Counted from the stretch's first letter, positions 16,793 through 25,735 are shown. The stretch: DNA of 42,374 nt from Candidatus Acidianus copahuensis (GCF_000632495.1 NZ_JFZT01000005.1:1-42374), one strand, 5' to 3'. Numbers and translations: made by a program. The notes: generated from the letters alone by a model not told the origin.

Positions 16793-17734
16793 ATGAGATT
16801 TGTAGACATGCATGAAGATTTTGGATTTTCCTCTCAAACTGAGGACGTCATATTGGGCAATAAACAGTCAAGTATAAGGCTTCTGAACGCTGCTTCTAAT
16901 AATGCTGTTATTTTCGCCTCAATTTTTCCTCATGTTAATACAGTAAACGAAATATCCGATTACCTCTCAGAAAAGTATGGTCATCCATCGAAAGCGTCTT
17001 CCCCCTTATTTCAGGTATTTTTAGAACAAGTAAAGTTTTATCTTTACCTAGAGAGGAAAGGACTAGTTACTATAGTTCGTTCTAGAAAAGATCTTGATAA
17101 AGATGGAATTAAATTCATTTTATCCTTAGAAGGTGCAGATGTGCTGACAGATCCTTATGACGTTTATATATTGAAGGAATTAAACGTTCTCGTTCTAGGA
17201 CTTACCTGGAACTACGACAACAAGTTTGCTTCTTCCTGTATGTCGAAGAAGGATTATGGTCTGACAGGTGAAGGAGAGGAACTAGTTAGGATTGCAAATG
17301 ATCTGGGGATTATTCTCGACTTGGCTCACGCTAGCAAAAGAACGGTTATAGATGTAACTTCTTCATCTAAGGAACCAGTAATTGCTTCACATGCTAACGT
17401 AAAAGCGTTAAAGGATCACGTAAGAAACCTTGATAATGAGGAGATTGATGCTATTGTAAAAACTAAAGGGATAATAGGAGTCACTGCTATTAATTCGACT
17501 TTGAGCGATTACCCATCTATCCAAGATCTAGTTAATCACGCAAAGTATATTGGAGATAACTTTGGTTGGGATAGTGTAGCTTTTGGTTCAGATTTTCTGG
17601 GAATAGATGAAACTCCAAAAGGTCTAGAGGACGTAACAAAGGTTAAAGAATTAAGCAGCCTTTTAGGAGACAGATCAGAAGAAGTTCTATGGAACAATCC
17701 AATGAGAATACTAAAGAAATTATTGAAAGGATAA
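16793..17734 (+). CDS. Membrane-dipeptidase-like protein (peptidase M19)
   Basis: 313 residues. Metal-binding motifs of the M19 amidohydrolase barrel are present in order: DMHED (H7, D9), LSLEGAD (bridging Glu), LDLAHAS, IASHAN and AFGSDFLG with the final Asp. LTWNYDNKFASSC and YGLTGEGEELV are also typical. The family hydrolyses dipeptides, including D-amino-acid ones, with two zinc ions. No signal peptide is seen, so it should act in the cytosol. GAGGT (16778-16782) stands ten bases before the ATG, which sets the start. TTTAAAAAT at 16751-16759 may be the TATA box. It is alone between two tnpB relics. Confidence 0.9.
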   Translation: MRFVDMHEDFGFSSQTEDVILGNKQSSIRLLNAASNNAVIFASIFPHVNTVNEISDYLSEKYGHPSKASSPLFQVFLEQVKFYLYLERKGLVTIVRSRKDLDKDGIKFILSLEGADVLTDPYDVYILKELNVLVLGLTWNYDNKFASSCMSKKDYGLTGEGEELVRIANDLGIILDLAHASKRTVIDVTSSSKEPVIASHANVKALKDHVRNLDNEEIDAIVKTKGIIGVTAINSTLSDYPSIQDLVNHAKYIGDNFGWDSVAFGSDFLGIDETPKGLEDVTKVKELSSLLGDRSEEVLWNNPMRILKKLLKG

Positions 17735-17744
17735 CATTTTGAAA

Positions 17745-18040
17745 TATACGAGACGACAAAGTAGATGAACTTCTTTTTGTTGGACTTTCTGAATTCGCGA
17801 AAGCGATCGACGATGCTTTGATCTAACTAGGTAGAGTTATACTATTTCCTTGTATTGTTTTTAGTTAAAACCAATTGTTTTAATTCATCTTTTTAATTCT
17901 TTCCCATTTATCTGGTAGAAACAGAATGAAGTTTATCCTAACGTACCGTATATCTCGTATGATAAACTTTAACTAAGCTTTTACTTATGTCTTTTCGTTA
18001 GCACAAGATCGAAAATGGAAAGCTAGGAGAACGTCTGAAT
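17745..18040 (-). pseudogene. tnpB relic, N-terminal part
   Basis: Minus-strand pieces SCANEKTLVKAQLKF, RINFILFLPDKWERI and KDELKQL, then QSIVDRFREFRKS near 17790, align in order with N-terminal TnpB. Numerous stops. It ends 10 bases after the dipeptidase stop. The remaining bases up to 18194 contain no recognisable gene. Confidence 0.5.
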
Positions 18041-18194
18041 ACTATCTAAAGGTATTTTTATATATATATTACGAGGAGTTTTCACATTCAGCTTATTATT
18101 AATTCCTCTCTTCATCTTACGGTTGATACGTTTTCAATTCATCCCTTCTTGAAGGGAATTCATTACTATCCTCCTAAAAATCGATGAACTTTTT

Positions 18195-18755
18195 CTAACA
18201 TAAATCATCTCCATATTCGAAGTTTATATTTAATTCTCTTAATTTAGGTAATTTTCTATCTTTTTCTGATAATATTGGTTCCTTTATAGGCCAGTTAACG
18301 TTAATTTCCTCGTCATTCCAAGCAACACCACTATCTAATGAGGGATCAAAATCTCTAGTAACTAGATAGATAACATGTGATTCCTCTAAAGCAAGAAAAC
18401 CGTGGGCGAATCCACATGGTATCCACAAAAGTCTCCCAGGTGTTAATTCTGCACTGACCCATTTGCTATATGTAGGTGATCCTTTCCTTAAATCTACAGC
18501 AACGTCTAATACTTTACCTGAAATAACTGTCACTAATTTTCCTTGAGGTTTTGGTTTTAGCTGAAAGTGAAGTCCCCTTAAAACACCTTTGACTGAAAAA
18601 GAATGATTAATTTGAACAAAATTACAAGGTATCCCGTTCTCTTTAAAATCTTTTTCCTTGTATGTCTCCTCAAAAAAACCTCTGTTATCTGAGAAGTGCT
18701 TTGTCTCGATTAGAAAAACCTCTGGGATCGCAAGCCTCTTAAAGAGAAATGGCAT
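18195..18755 (-). CDS. rfbC: dTDP-4-dehydrorhamnose 3,5-epimerase
   Basis: About 186 residues from ATG 18753-18755. The upstream ATG at 18776 is in frame, but TTATTATA reversed (18776-18783) lies 21-28 bases before 18755 and overlaps 18776, so the shorter form MPFLFKRLAIPEV is preferred. Family motifs: SDNRGFFEETY, QINHSFS, GVLRGLHFQ with the catalytic His, GKVLDVAVDLRKGSPTY, and LLWIPCGFAHGFLAL. It epimerises C3 and C5 of dTDP-4-keto-6-deoxyglucose, the third enzyme-catalysed step... toward dTDP-L-rhamnose. It is divergent from rfbB-rfbD-rfbA, so the four enzymes are controlled from one 37-bp gap. Confidence 0.95.
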   Translation of the reverse strand: MPFLFKRLAIPEVFLIETKHFSDNRGFFEETYKEKDFKENGIPCNFVQINHSFSVKGVLRGLHFQLKPKPQGKLVTVISGKVLDVAVDLRKGSPTYSKWVSAELTPGRLLWIPCGFAHGFLALEESHVIYLVTRDFDPSLDSGVAWNDEEINVNWPIKEPILSEKDRKLPKLRELNINFEYGDDLC

Positions 18756-18792
18756 GATTAGCTTAAATAACTGCATATAATAAGTTTACTCC
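18756..18792. promoter_or_regulatory. Divergent rfb promoter
   Basis: Two TATA boxes lie in 37 bases. CTTAAATA (18762-18769, plus) is 24-31 bases before the rfbB ATG, and TTATTATA (minus, 18776-18783) is 21-28 bases before the rfbC ATG. Each box sits inside the initially transcribed or initiation zone of the other, so the two promoters should compete or be opened together. Confidence 0.65.
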
Positions 18793-19785
18793 ATGATTAA
18801 TACATTACTGGTAACTGGTGGATTAGGCTTTATCGGTAGTAACTTTGTGAGATTATTTCACGACAGGTATAAGATCATTATACTAGACAAGTATTCATAT
18901 GGTTCAAATCCAGATAACTTAAAGGGTATTAATGATTACGTCCTCTATAAGGGAGATATAAACGATACTAAGTTAGTATTAAAGATCCTTAAAGAACATA
19001 ACGTAGATGCGATAATTAATTTTGCGGCTGAATCTCATGTAGATAGGAGTATCTCTTCTCCACTTTCCTTTATAGAGAGTAATACACAGGGTGTAGTCTC
19101 CCTTCTAGAGGCTATAAGAACATATGAGGGTAGCGTAAGGATGCTACACGTCGGTACAGATGAGGAATACGGTGAAATCTACGAAGGTTCTTTTAACGAG
19201 AATTCTCCTCTAAATCCTTCTTCCCCTTATTCTGCATCAAAGGCTTCTGCCACCTTATTTGTTAAAGCTTACTCTAGGACATATGGAATTAATGCGGTTA
19301 TAACAAGATCCTCCAACAACTATGGCCCTTACCAGTTCCCAGAGAAACTAATACCTAAAACTATAATTAGGGCAAGTCTGAACTTACCCATACCTATTTA
19401 CGGAAATGGCAATAACGTTAGAGACTGGATATACGTTAGTGAAAATTGTGAGGCAATAAATCTCGTTCTGAACAAGGGTAGAAAGGGAGAGATTTACAAT
19501 ATTTCCGCTAGACAAGAATTAACTAACTTGCAGGTCATCAAAAAGGTATTGGAAGTTATGGGAAAAAGCGATGAACTCTTAAAATTTGTTGATGACAGGC
19601 CTGGTCATGATTTCAGGTATTCAATTACAAACGAAAAAATTGTCAACCTAGGTTGGAGACCTTCTATAGCTTTTGAACAAGGAATTAAATTAACAGTAGA
19701 TTGGTATTTAAGCCATGAAGATTGGTGGAAACCGTTGATTGCTGATAAGGTTATCTCTGAAACTCCATGGAAGGAGAGGTGGTAA
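18793..19785 (+). CDS. rfbB: dTDP-glucose 4,6-dehydratase
   Basis: 330 residues of the extended SDR family. NAD-binding GGLGFIGSNF, then ILDKYSYGSNPDNL, NFAAESHVDRS, the catalytic HVGTDEEYGE (Thr, Asp, Glu) and PYSASKASA with the YxxxK pair. RDWIYVSENCEAI and RPGHDFRYSI are RfbB-specific. It turns dTDP-glucose into dTDP-4-keto-6-deoxyglucose. The gene is the first of the rightward rfb operon and probably has a leaderless start. Only one base separates its stop from rfbD. Confidence 0.96.
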   Translation: MINTLLVTGGLGFIGSNFVRLFHDRYKIIILDKYSYGSNPDNLKGINDYVLYKGDINDTKLVLKILKEHNVDAIINFAAESHVDRSISSPLSFIESNTQGVVSLLEAIRTYEGSVRMLHVGTDEEYGEIYEGSFNENSPLNPSSPYSASKASATLFVKAYSRTYGINAVITRSSNNYGPYQFPEKLIPKTIIRASLNLPIPIYGNGNNVRDWIYVSENCEAINLVLNKGRKGEIYNISARQELTNLQVIKKVLEVMGKSDELLKFVDDRPGHDFRYSITNEKIVNLGWRPSIAFEQGIKLTVDWYLSHEDWWKPLIADKVISETPWKERW

Positions 19786-19786
19786 A

Positions 19787-20632
19787 GTGTCTAAAGTTCT
19801 CATTATAGGCTGTTCCTCACAATTAGGAAAAGGTTTGATCAAAGCTTACTCTAATGATCAGATCTTTTGTACCTATTTTTCAAACAAAGTAGACGAAGGA
19901 ATAAAGCTAGACCTACAGAACTTTGTCCACTTAGAGGACTTAATCCTTAAGTTGAGACCAGAGGTAATAATAAACGCTTCTGCCTATACTGACGTTGATG
20001 GTTGTGAAGTAAATAAGGAAAGAGCTTATATAATCAACGCTGAGGTAGTTAAACACATGGTTAGGACTTCTAGAGTTATAGGTGCTTACTTCGTTCACGT
20101 TTCTACAGACTATGTTTTTGATGGTGAGAAAGGAATGTATAGGGAAGCTGATCTACCTTCACCTATAAATTATTACGGGCTAACAAAATTAATAGGAGAA
20201 ACTTACGCATTATCATATGACGACTCTCTAGTTGTTAGGACTTCAGGAGTATTTGGTTATAAGAATAACTTCCCTACCTTTGCAATGAAAAGTCTACATG
20301 AGGGAAAGGAGATCTCTGCTTGGGATAGTTATTACTCTCCAATTCACGCTGACCTTTTAGGAAAGGCTATTCATAATCTGGAAAAGATGAAAAAGACTGG
20401 TGTAATTCACATTGCTGGAGAGAGAGTTTCGCGTTATGAACTCGCAATAAAAATAGCTGAAAAGATCAACGCTAGAAATTCCCTAGTTAAACTTGTTCCT
20501 CCACAGAACACTTTGGCTAAAAGACCGAAGGATTCGTCCCTAGATATTGCTAAGGCAAAAGATCTTTTAGACTTTGACTTCTATTCGTTAGACGTAAACT
20601 TGGACATACTTATTAAAGGTGGTAATTTATGA
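19787..20632 (+). CDS. rfbD: dTDP-4-dehydrorhamnose reductase
   Basis: 281 residues from GTG 19787, one base after the rfbB stop, with GGAGAGGTGG (19773-19782) as ribosome binding site. An earlier in-frame start would only add residues inside rfbB. KVLIIGCSSQLGKGL is the NADPH loop. INASAYTDVDGCE, the catalytic HVSTDYVFDG and INYYGLTKLIGE (YxxxK) follow, then VVRTSGVFG. It reduces the 4-keto group in the last step to dTDP-L-rhamnose. Its stop overlaps the rfbA start (ATGA). Confidence 0.94.
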   Translation: MSKVLIIGCSSQLGKGLIKAYSNDQIFCTYFSNKVDEGIKLDLQNFVHLEDLILKLRPEVIINASAYTDVDGCEVNKERAYIINAEVVKHMVRTSRVIGAYFVHVSTDYVFDGEKGMYREADLPSPINYYGLTKLIGETYALSYDDSLVVRTSGVFGYKNNFPTFAMKSLHEGKEISAWDSYYSPIHADLLGKAIHNLEKMKKTGVIHIAGERVSRYELAIKIAEKINARNSLVKLVPPQNTLAKRPKDSSLDIAKAKDLLDFDFYSLDVNLDILIKGGNL

Positions 20633-21675
20633 AGGCTGTAATACTTCATGGAGGGCAAGGAACTAGATTAAGACCGTTAACCCATACCGGTCCTAAGCAG
20701 TTGATAAAGATAGGTGGAAAAGCTGTCTCACAGTGGGGAATAGAAGCTCTAAGAGATGCAGGAATAGAGGAATTTGCTATAATTTTAGGCGATAATTTCC
20801 CAGAAAAGGTTATTGAATATTATGGCGATGGAACTAAGTTAGGGATTAAGATAACCTATATTTATCAAGGCAAAGCAAGAGGTTTAGCTGACGCAGTTTA
20901 TAAGGCAAAAGATTTCGTTAGAGACGAGAACTTCGTAGTGTACTTAGGTGATAATGTTGTTCTCCAAGGTCTTGACTTAATAGCTGGAGATGGTAACTAT
21001 AACGCTATACTGTTAGCCAAAGTTTCTAACCCTCAGCGTTTTGGAGTAGCGGTAGTTAAGGATAATAAGGTAATTAATCTAGTTGAAAAACCTAAAGACT
21101 TAATCTCCAATCTGGCTTTAGTAGGAGTATATAGGTTCACCCCTGATATATTTAAGGAAATACAGAGGTTGAAGCCAAGTTGGAGAGGAGAATTAGAAAT
21201 AACTGACGCTATACAAGGTCTTGTTAATGATAACGTCGAGGTGAAATATAAGATAATTGAGGGTTGGTGGAAAGATACTGGAACTCCAGAAGACCTACTG
21301 GAAGCTAATTACGTGTTATTGGATACATACTCGCGAAAAGAGATCGATGGCAAGATAAAGGAATCTGAAATTAACGGCAGGGTTTTGTCAAGTAATGCGA
21401 CAATAGAGAATTCAAGGATTATAGGCCCTACAACTATAGGTGAAGGAACTATAATCAAGAACTCTTATATTGGACCTTATGTCAGCGTCGGAGATAATGT
21501 GATCATTGAGGATAGCGAAATTCTATCCAATACTCTTATACTAAATGGGGCTAGAATAAGTTCCGTCACTTTGTCCGATAGCGTAATTGGAGCCAATGCG
21601 AAGATATATAGGAACGAGAGTAAGCCTAAAGTGCTCAAGTTAATTGTAGGAGAGAACTCTGTGATCAAAATCTAA
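20629..21675 (+). CDS. rfbA: Glucose-1-phosphate thymidylyltransferase, long archaeal form
   Basis: 348 residues. The nucleotidyltransferase domain has GGQGTRLRPLTHTGPKQLI, VYLGDNV (metal Asp), NLVEKPK, and GWWKDTGTPEDLLEAN. The last 100 residues are a left-handed beta-helix with hexapeptide repeats (IGPTTIGEGTIIKNSYIGPY and onwards), which the short bacterial RfbA lacks; this is the archaeal/RmlA-long type, also seen in sugar-1-P nucleotidyl/acetyltransferases. It makes dTDP-glucose from glucose-1-phosphate. It starts within the rfbD stop (ATGA). The operon ends here. Confidence 0.93.
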   Translation: MKAVILHGGQGTRLRPLTHTGPKQLIKIGGKAVSQWGIEALRDAGIEEFAIILGDNFPEKVIEYYGDGTKLGIKITYIYQGKARGLADAVYKAKDFVRDENFVVYLGDNVVLQGLDLIAGDGNYNAILLAKVSNPQRFGVAVVKDNKVINLVEKPKDLISNLALVGVYRFTPDIFKEIQRLKPSWRGELEITDAIQGLVNDNVEVKYKIIEGWWKDTGTPEDLLEANYVLLDTYSRKEIDGKIKESEINGRVLSSNATIENSRIIGPTTIGEGTIIKNSYIGPYVSVGDNVIIEDSEILSNTLILNGARISSVTLSDSVIGANAKIYRNESKPKVLKLIVGENSVIKI

Positions 21676-21779
21676 CAGACTCGGCAATATCTTCACCCCA
21701 GTAAAGTTGGGTACCTCTAGGGACAAACGGTGCACATTTAGAGTAAGTCTATTATTGAGATCTTGTCATCGTCCCTAGT

Positions 21780-22290
21780 TATTGGTATCCTTATCAGCAC
21801 TCTCTTTCGCCTTCTCTCATTTTCTTTGATGGCTTATTTAAGGGAAAGAGGTGGTTGATACTGAAATTTTCGAAGTTTGTAGTTGTGTGTTTTACAGATT
21901 TTTATTAGTCCTAGACCTTACAGTCTCTTCTTATACACTGCTATACGTTTAACCTTTAACCTATGTTATTAACGCTAGGTTTTCTTGTATTCCTAGTCCT
22001 TTTTGTTGGATCGTGTGTTTGATGAAGATCTAGCACATTGGGCTTTCTCTCCTCTTGCTTTTCATAACTCTGTTAACTTCTTCTCTGCGTTTCATTTGTC
22101 CTTTTTGTGGTTTTATTTCTTGTATAACCCTTGATTGTGCTTCTCTATGAGAGATTCCTAGTCTCCCAAAAGCTTCTTTTAGTTTTAGCAAAAGCTGACA
22201 GTCATTAATTGTACATGAATTTCACGGTTTAAGTGAAACTGCTGATAACGGCAACATCACCTATGCATATCAAGTTATGTCCACTAAGGA
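21780..22290 (-). pseudogene. Decayed transposase, family uncertain
   Basis: The best minus-strand stretch reads LLLKLKEAFGRLGISHREA, QSRVIQEIKPQKGQMKRREE and NRVMKSKRRESPM, then pieces such as IFIKHTIQQKG and NLALIT. The basic linker followed by a hydrophobic strand is reminiscent of integrase-type (rve) DDE transposases, but I cannot name the IS family. Stops are frequent. The rest of 21676-22460 shows nothing else. Confidence 0.35.
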
Positions 22291-22460
22291 CACAACTGAT
22301 AGATCTATTACAGAAAAGAACTTAAGGTTAAAGAAGTAACGGAGATATTATTAAGTACAACCTTTCTTTACTCCTTTCTTCAGAAAGCATTTTATATTAG
22401 TGTAGTATAAAAAGGAATAACTTATGTATTGTTAAGCTATTTATATTAAAAATCTCTTTT

Positions 22461-24245
22461 TTATATATGTATATTTTGCTTCATATATTGACCTGTCTGA
22501 TCGTCTTCAAAAAAGAGGAATGTCCCTTTGATTCCCCTTGTAAGCATAATATAGTACCTATTCTTTAACAACTGCAGTGCCTTTTCTTTGTCTCTTCTTA
22601 CAATACTCTTAAGGCTAAACCTATTCCCCACATTGTCTGTTATAGGGTCCGGATTTACTTCCCACCCGTTATTCCTCCAAATAAGGTCACGACCCCATAC
22701 TACGCCAACATAGTCGGCCTCAAAACCTTGAGCTCCATACACTGAGGCACAGTACTCTGTGCTGTTAAGTTTCCCAGTCCAGTACTTAGGATATTCAGTT
22801 TTCTCGTTCATTAACCAGTATATATCCACACCTATATTCTTGTATAGGTTAAACCCACTATATAAAGGATAACCTACTCTCCTGTTTTTATCAGATCTAG
22901 GGTTGTCATAATCGCCTGGCGACTCTGTAAAAGCACATACTAAGGCTTTCTTTCCATTTATCTTCTCTAAATCTTCCAATAAACTTTTAATATTATCAAA
23001 AATTCTGAAATCATATCCATTAATTGTTGTACTTTTGCCTTCTAAAATCTTCCTCACACTTTCTAGGTAAGCTGGTGGTACTCTAAAGGGAGCGGATAGA
23101 CTTCTATCTTCCACTTGCTTAAATTCCTGACCAAGAATTAAACGAAAGTTTTTCTCAGTACCCTCTTCGTCACCAATCAGTATCTGACTCTCATCGTAAA
23201 AGTAAACTTGGACAGTAGACCTAGTAGAAGCCAACTCAATTATGTCCCTTCTCATCCTCTGAGCCTCATCAAAGATTATGAGGTCAATATTATCATTTCC
23301 ATATGGATTTTGAAACTTACTTTCCCCTACTCCTATTTGCCTACCAGTTGAGTAGAACATAAGCAAAGAATCAATTGCTCCATCCTTACTTCCCCTAAGT
23401 AAATACCTTAAGGTATTGAGTAGTCTGTTGTTCTTATAAGCGAGGAGAGTCCTATATTTTTTAGTCAATGCTTCTAAAAATATATAGAAAGCTAAAAGTG
23501 TTTTACCTGAACCTGACTCGCCTCTAATAACAAACGCTCTCCTTTCATTGTCCCTCAACGAATCCAAAACTTCTGAGACTATTAACGCTTGTTCAGTGGA
23601 TAATCCAAACCCCTCAGAGGCTAAAGCCATTATAGATCTTTTCCATACCTTCTCCTTAATTTCCCTTACTTTTTCGAGGAACTCTTTATTTATCGTCACC
23701 CTAGCTTTGGCGATTTTATTTATATCGGACTCATCTCCTGGAGTCCCCAATTGTTTTATCTCATTTTGTAAATCGGAAGAAGACCTAATAACCTTGCAGT
23801 CATTGGTGACATATGCTTCCTTCAAATTATAAGCATAAACTATCCCGTCAAACTTGATATTAGACGGATGAAAGTTATTGAGTTTTCCCACGTAATTATT
23901 CAACTGGTAACATGGGTCGATATGGAGACCATCATCGGTTTTAACAGTGAAGTCCCCTGCTTTTTTTATCTGCCTCCAGCCTTTTGCTTCTATAACCAAA
24001 GCTTTAGTCTTGTCCACTACTATGAAATCCGCCCGTTCGGTAAATATTGGATATTCAGCTAAAACCGGATATCCATCTAGGGGTTTAATAATATTCCGCA
24101 AAGAGGATTCCCAAGCTAGCTGTTGTTCTATACGTGGTGATTGTTCGTAGAATTGAGAATAAGAACTTGATAATTCATCTACAGCTTTTCTCAAATCAAT
24201 TGGATTCTTCAATATTACTGGCAGCATAATTTTCCCTATCTTCAA
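22461..24245 (-). CDS. PD-(D/E)XK nuclease fused to Schlafen-group-3 (DUF2075) helicase
   Basis: 594 residues. Residues 40-90 form a restriction-endonuclease-like core: E40 in a helix, RADFIVVD (D73) and LVIEAKGW (E86, K88). The second half is a superfamily-1-like helicase of the DUF2075/SLFN-g3 type: Walker A RGESGSGKT (242-249), Walker B DLIIFDEAQR (D326, E327, Q329), then VYGAQGFEADYVGVVWGRDL and YYIMLTRGIKGTFLFFED. The order nuclease then helicase recalls Schlafen proteins and several bacterial antiviral systems, though the nuclease fold here is different from the Schlafen one. ATG 24227 (MLPVIL) is another possible start. The 5' end overlaps a 50-codon ORF in another frame. Function in defence is inference. 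Confidence 0.8.
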   Translation of the reverse strand: MKIGKIMLPVILKNPIDLRKAVDELSSSYSQFYEQSPRIEQQLAWESSLRNIIKPLDGYPVLAEYPIFTERADFIVVDKTKALVIEAKGWRQIKKAGDFTVKTDDGLHIDPCYQLNNYVGKLNNFHPSNIKFDGIVYAYNLKEAYVTNDCKVIRSSSDLQNEIKQLGTPGDESDINKIAKARVTINKEFLEKVREIKEKVWKRSIMALASEGFGLSTEQALIVSEVLDSLRDNERRAFVIRGESGSGKTLLAFYIFLEALTKKYRTLLAYKNNRLLNTLRYLLRGSKDGAIDSLLMFYSTGRQIGVGESKFQNPYGNDNIDLIIFDEAQRMRRDIIELASTRSTVQVYFYDESQILIGDEEGTEKNFRLILGQEFKQVEDRSLSAPFRVPPAYLESVRKILEGKSTTINGYDFRIFDNIKSLLEDLEKINGKKALVCAFTESPGDYDNPRSDKNRRVGYPLYSGFNLYKNIGVDIYWLMNEKTEYPKYWTGKLNSTEYCASVYGAQGFEADYVGVVWGRDLIWRNNGWEVNPDPITDNVGNRFSLKSIVRRDKEKALQLLKNRYYIMLTRGIKGTFLFFEDDQTGQYMKQNIHI

Positions 24246-24348
24246 AAACTAATAAGTATTTTGGTAGATTGTATTTTTTACAAAAAGAAATAAAAGATTC
24301 AACATCGTTGAAGTAAAACATTACATTATTTATTTTGACCTTTATCAT
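24196..24348 (-). CDS. 50-residue ORF overlapping the nuclease-helicase start
   Basis: ATG 24346-24348 to TGA 24196-24198. The text has alternating hydrophobic positions and looks folded: MIKVKINNVMFYFNDV, ESFISFCKKYNLPKYLLVFE. It overlaps the downstream 594-codon gene by about 50 bases in a different frame. A TATA-like TTTTATC lies about 20 bases upstream of its ATG, so it may be the first gene of the transcript. No family is recognised. It may be a small partner or inhibitor of the nuclease, or a chance frame. Confidence 0.4.
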   Translation of the reverse strand: MIKVKINNVMFYFNDVESFISFCKKYNLPKYLLVFEDRENYAASNIEESN

Positions 24349-24535
24349 ATTGAATGAAGAGAAGATAAAAGTCAGAGAGGAAAGTGAATTATATAGACCT
24401 TTTCGGTTATACGTCCAGCTTCATATATTCAACACTTAAAAAAATGTTCCTGAAGATATAGACTTCACCAAACTTTGCGAGTGGAGTTTTTCGTCCCCTT
24501 AACCCCATTGATATAAAATATCTAGAAAATTCTTG

Positions 24536-25126
24536 TTACGTTTTCACACCTAAGAAAAATGCGTTATTTGGCAAAAGGGATTTTACTCTATAAAGAGCAT
24601 ATTTTTCTTTTTTAAATCCAGCCTTCTTCATACGGCATTCCAGCTCATATGGTAGGTAAAAGTGTATAAATCTCCTATACACGCTGTTCTCAATTTTACT
24701 TTCTAAAAGAGCGTTTCGTTTGAAAGTTAAAGGTCTAATTAGCCAAACAGTAGCTAGGATTTCTCCATTTACTTTCAAAGATCTCCATGCCTCTTCAAGA
24801 GCTTTACTTGGATTAGGTAAGTGGTGAAGAGAAGCAATATAAAGGAGACATTCCATCGACGAATCCCTAAAAGGTAAAAATTCCATATCTGCTAGGATTA
24901 AGTTCTCACATCCCTTTTTCTTTGATTCGTACAACTGTTTTGTTGAAAAGTCGAGGCAGATCACATCTTTTCCCTTCTCCTTTAAAAAGGCGCAATTTTG
25001 TCCTGAACCACAACCTATATCGGCTATAAGCTTAGATTTTATTAGTCCCAAAAATACGTTAGGTTTTCTCCTATGAACTATGTGTTCATAAGCCTTCCTC
25101 GTCTCGTCTTTTACGTCCACATACAT
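24536..25126 (-). CDS. Trm9-like class I methyltransferase
   Basis: 196 residues. Motif I is IADIGCGSGQNCAFL, motif II VICLDFSTKQL, then ILADMEFLPFRDSSMECLLYIASLHHLP (written here in parts: LADMEFLPF, IASLHHLP), and the carrier strand ILATVWL. IASLHHL plus VWxx is the pattern of Trm9/ALKBH8-type tRNA methyltransferases, which methylate 5-carboxymethyl-U34 to its methyl ester. Elp3, the enzyme that makes the substrate, is encoded at 10091-11512. The start ATG has CTTTTAAG about 20-27 bases upstream. The C-terminus (LLPNNAFFLGVKT) is normal. Other SAM-dependent functions cannot be excluded. Confidence 0.7.
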   Translation of the reverse strand: MYVDVKDETRKAYEHIVHRRKPNVFLGLIKSKLIADIGCGSGQNCAFLKEKGKDVICLDFSTKQLYESKKKGCENLILADMEFLPFRDSSMECLLYIASLHHLPNPSKALEEAWRSLKVNGEILATVWLIRPLTFKRNALLESKIENSVYRRFIHFYLPYELECRMKKAGFKKEKYALYRVKSLLPNNAFFLGVKT

Positions 25127-25222
25127 TCTTCTTAATTTACTACTTAAAAGTATAGTCCCGATTATGCTACAGAGTAACTAAAAACGTTGATAGGGAAATA
25201 TCTAAATGCATTTATGTAATAT

Positions 25223-25303
25223 TAATTACGTAATTTCTGGAGATTCTATCCACTCTTACTACAACTGAACCTTTTCCTTAAATCACGTGAAGGTAAATAG
25301 ATT
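25223..25303. repeat. 81-bp direct repeat, copy 1
   Basis: It matches 26029-26109 in 79 of 81 positions and in the same orientation. It opens with the palindrome AATTACGTAATT and contains TCACGTGA, another palindrome, near its end. It lies in the intergenic gap upstream of the methyltransferase. Confidence 0.85.
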
Positions 25304-25471
25304 CGATTTAATCAATATCATAGTGTCCACCGAGTACAGAAGAGAAACTACATTTTTTCCAAGCATACCTTTTCCAAATTAACTAGCAATACCCTCAGCG
25401 GACGTTCTATCTAGCGTTAAGAGGGTAGGAGTATATGACAAAGTAAGGATTAACTGAAAAGTTGATGTAAT

Positions 25472-25735
25472 TTACGTTACGTTATTGCTCTTTAATATCC
25501 TCACTCGAAAAGTTGTTCCTTCCTTTATCGAAAAGCAAGGATAACCCCTACTTTTACAAAGATCTGCTACGGTTATATTCATTGGTTCCTCATCTGTCAG
25601 AATTTCAAGAATTTCACCAACCTTCATATTGTTGATGTTCTTAACAATCTCTATCTGAGGTTCTGGGCAGGATTCCCCTCTAAGATCTAATACCTTATCC
25701 GGTTTTCCTTTTTTTAACTTCTCGCCCTCATCCAT
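25472..25735 (-). CDS. TusA-family sulfur carrier protein
   Basis: 87 residues. LDLRGESCPEPQIEIVKNI carries the Cys-Pro-x-Pro motif at the start of the first helix, as in TusA/SirA/YedF proteins, whose Cys carries persulfide sulfur. The remainder (ILEILTDEEPMNITVADLCKSRG) follows the family fold. An extra KxKKGKP-rich N-terminus of about 12 residues precedes the domain. TTTAATAA lies about 25 bases upstream. In Sulfolobales TusA proteins take part in sulfur oxidation with Dsr/Hdr-like genes, but none of these is adjacent. It is flanked by the two 81-bp repeats. Confidence 0.85.
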   Translation of the reverse strand: MDEGEKLKKGKPDKVLDLRGESCPEPQIEIVKNINNMKVGEILEILTDEEPMNITVADLCKSRGYPCFSIKEGTTFRVRILKSNNVT

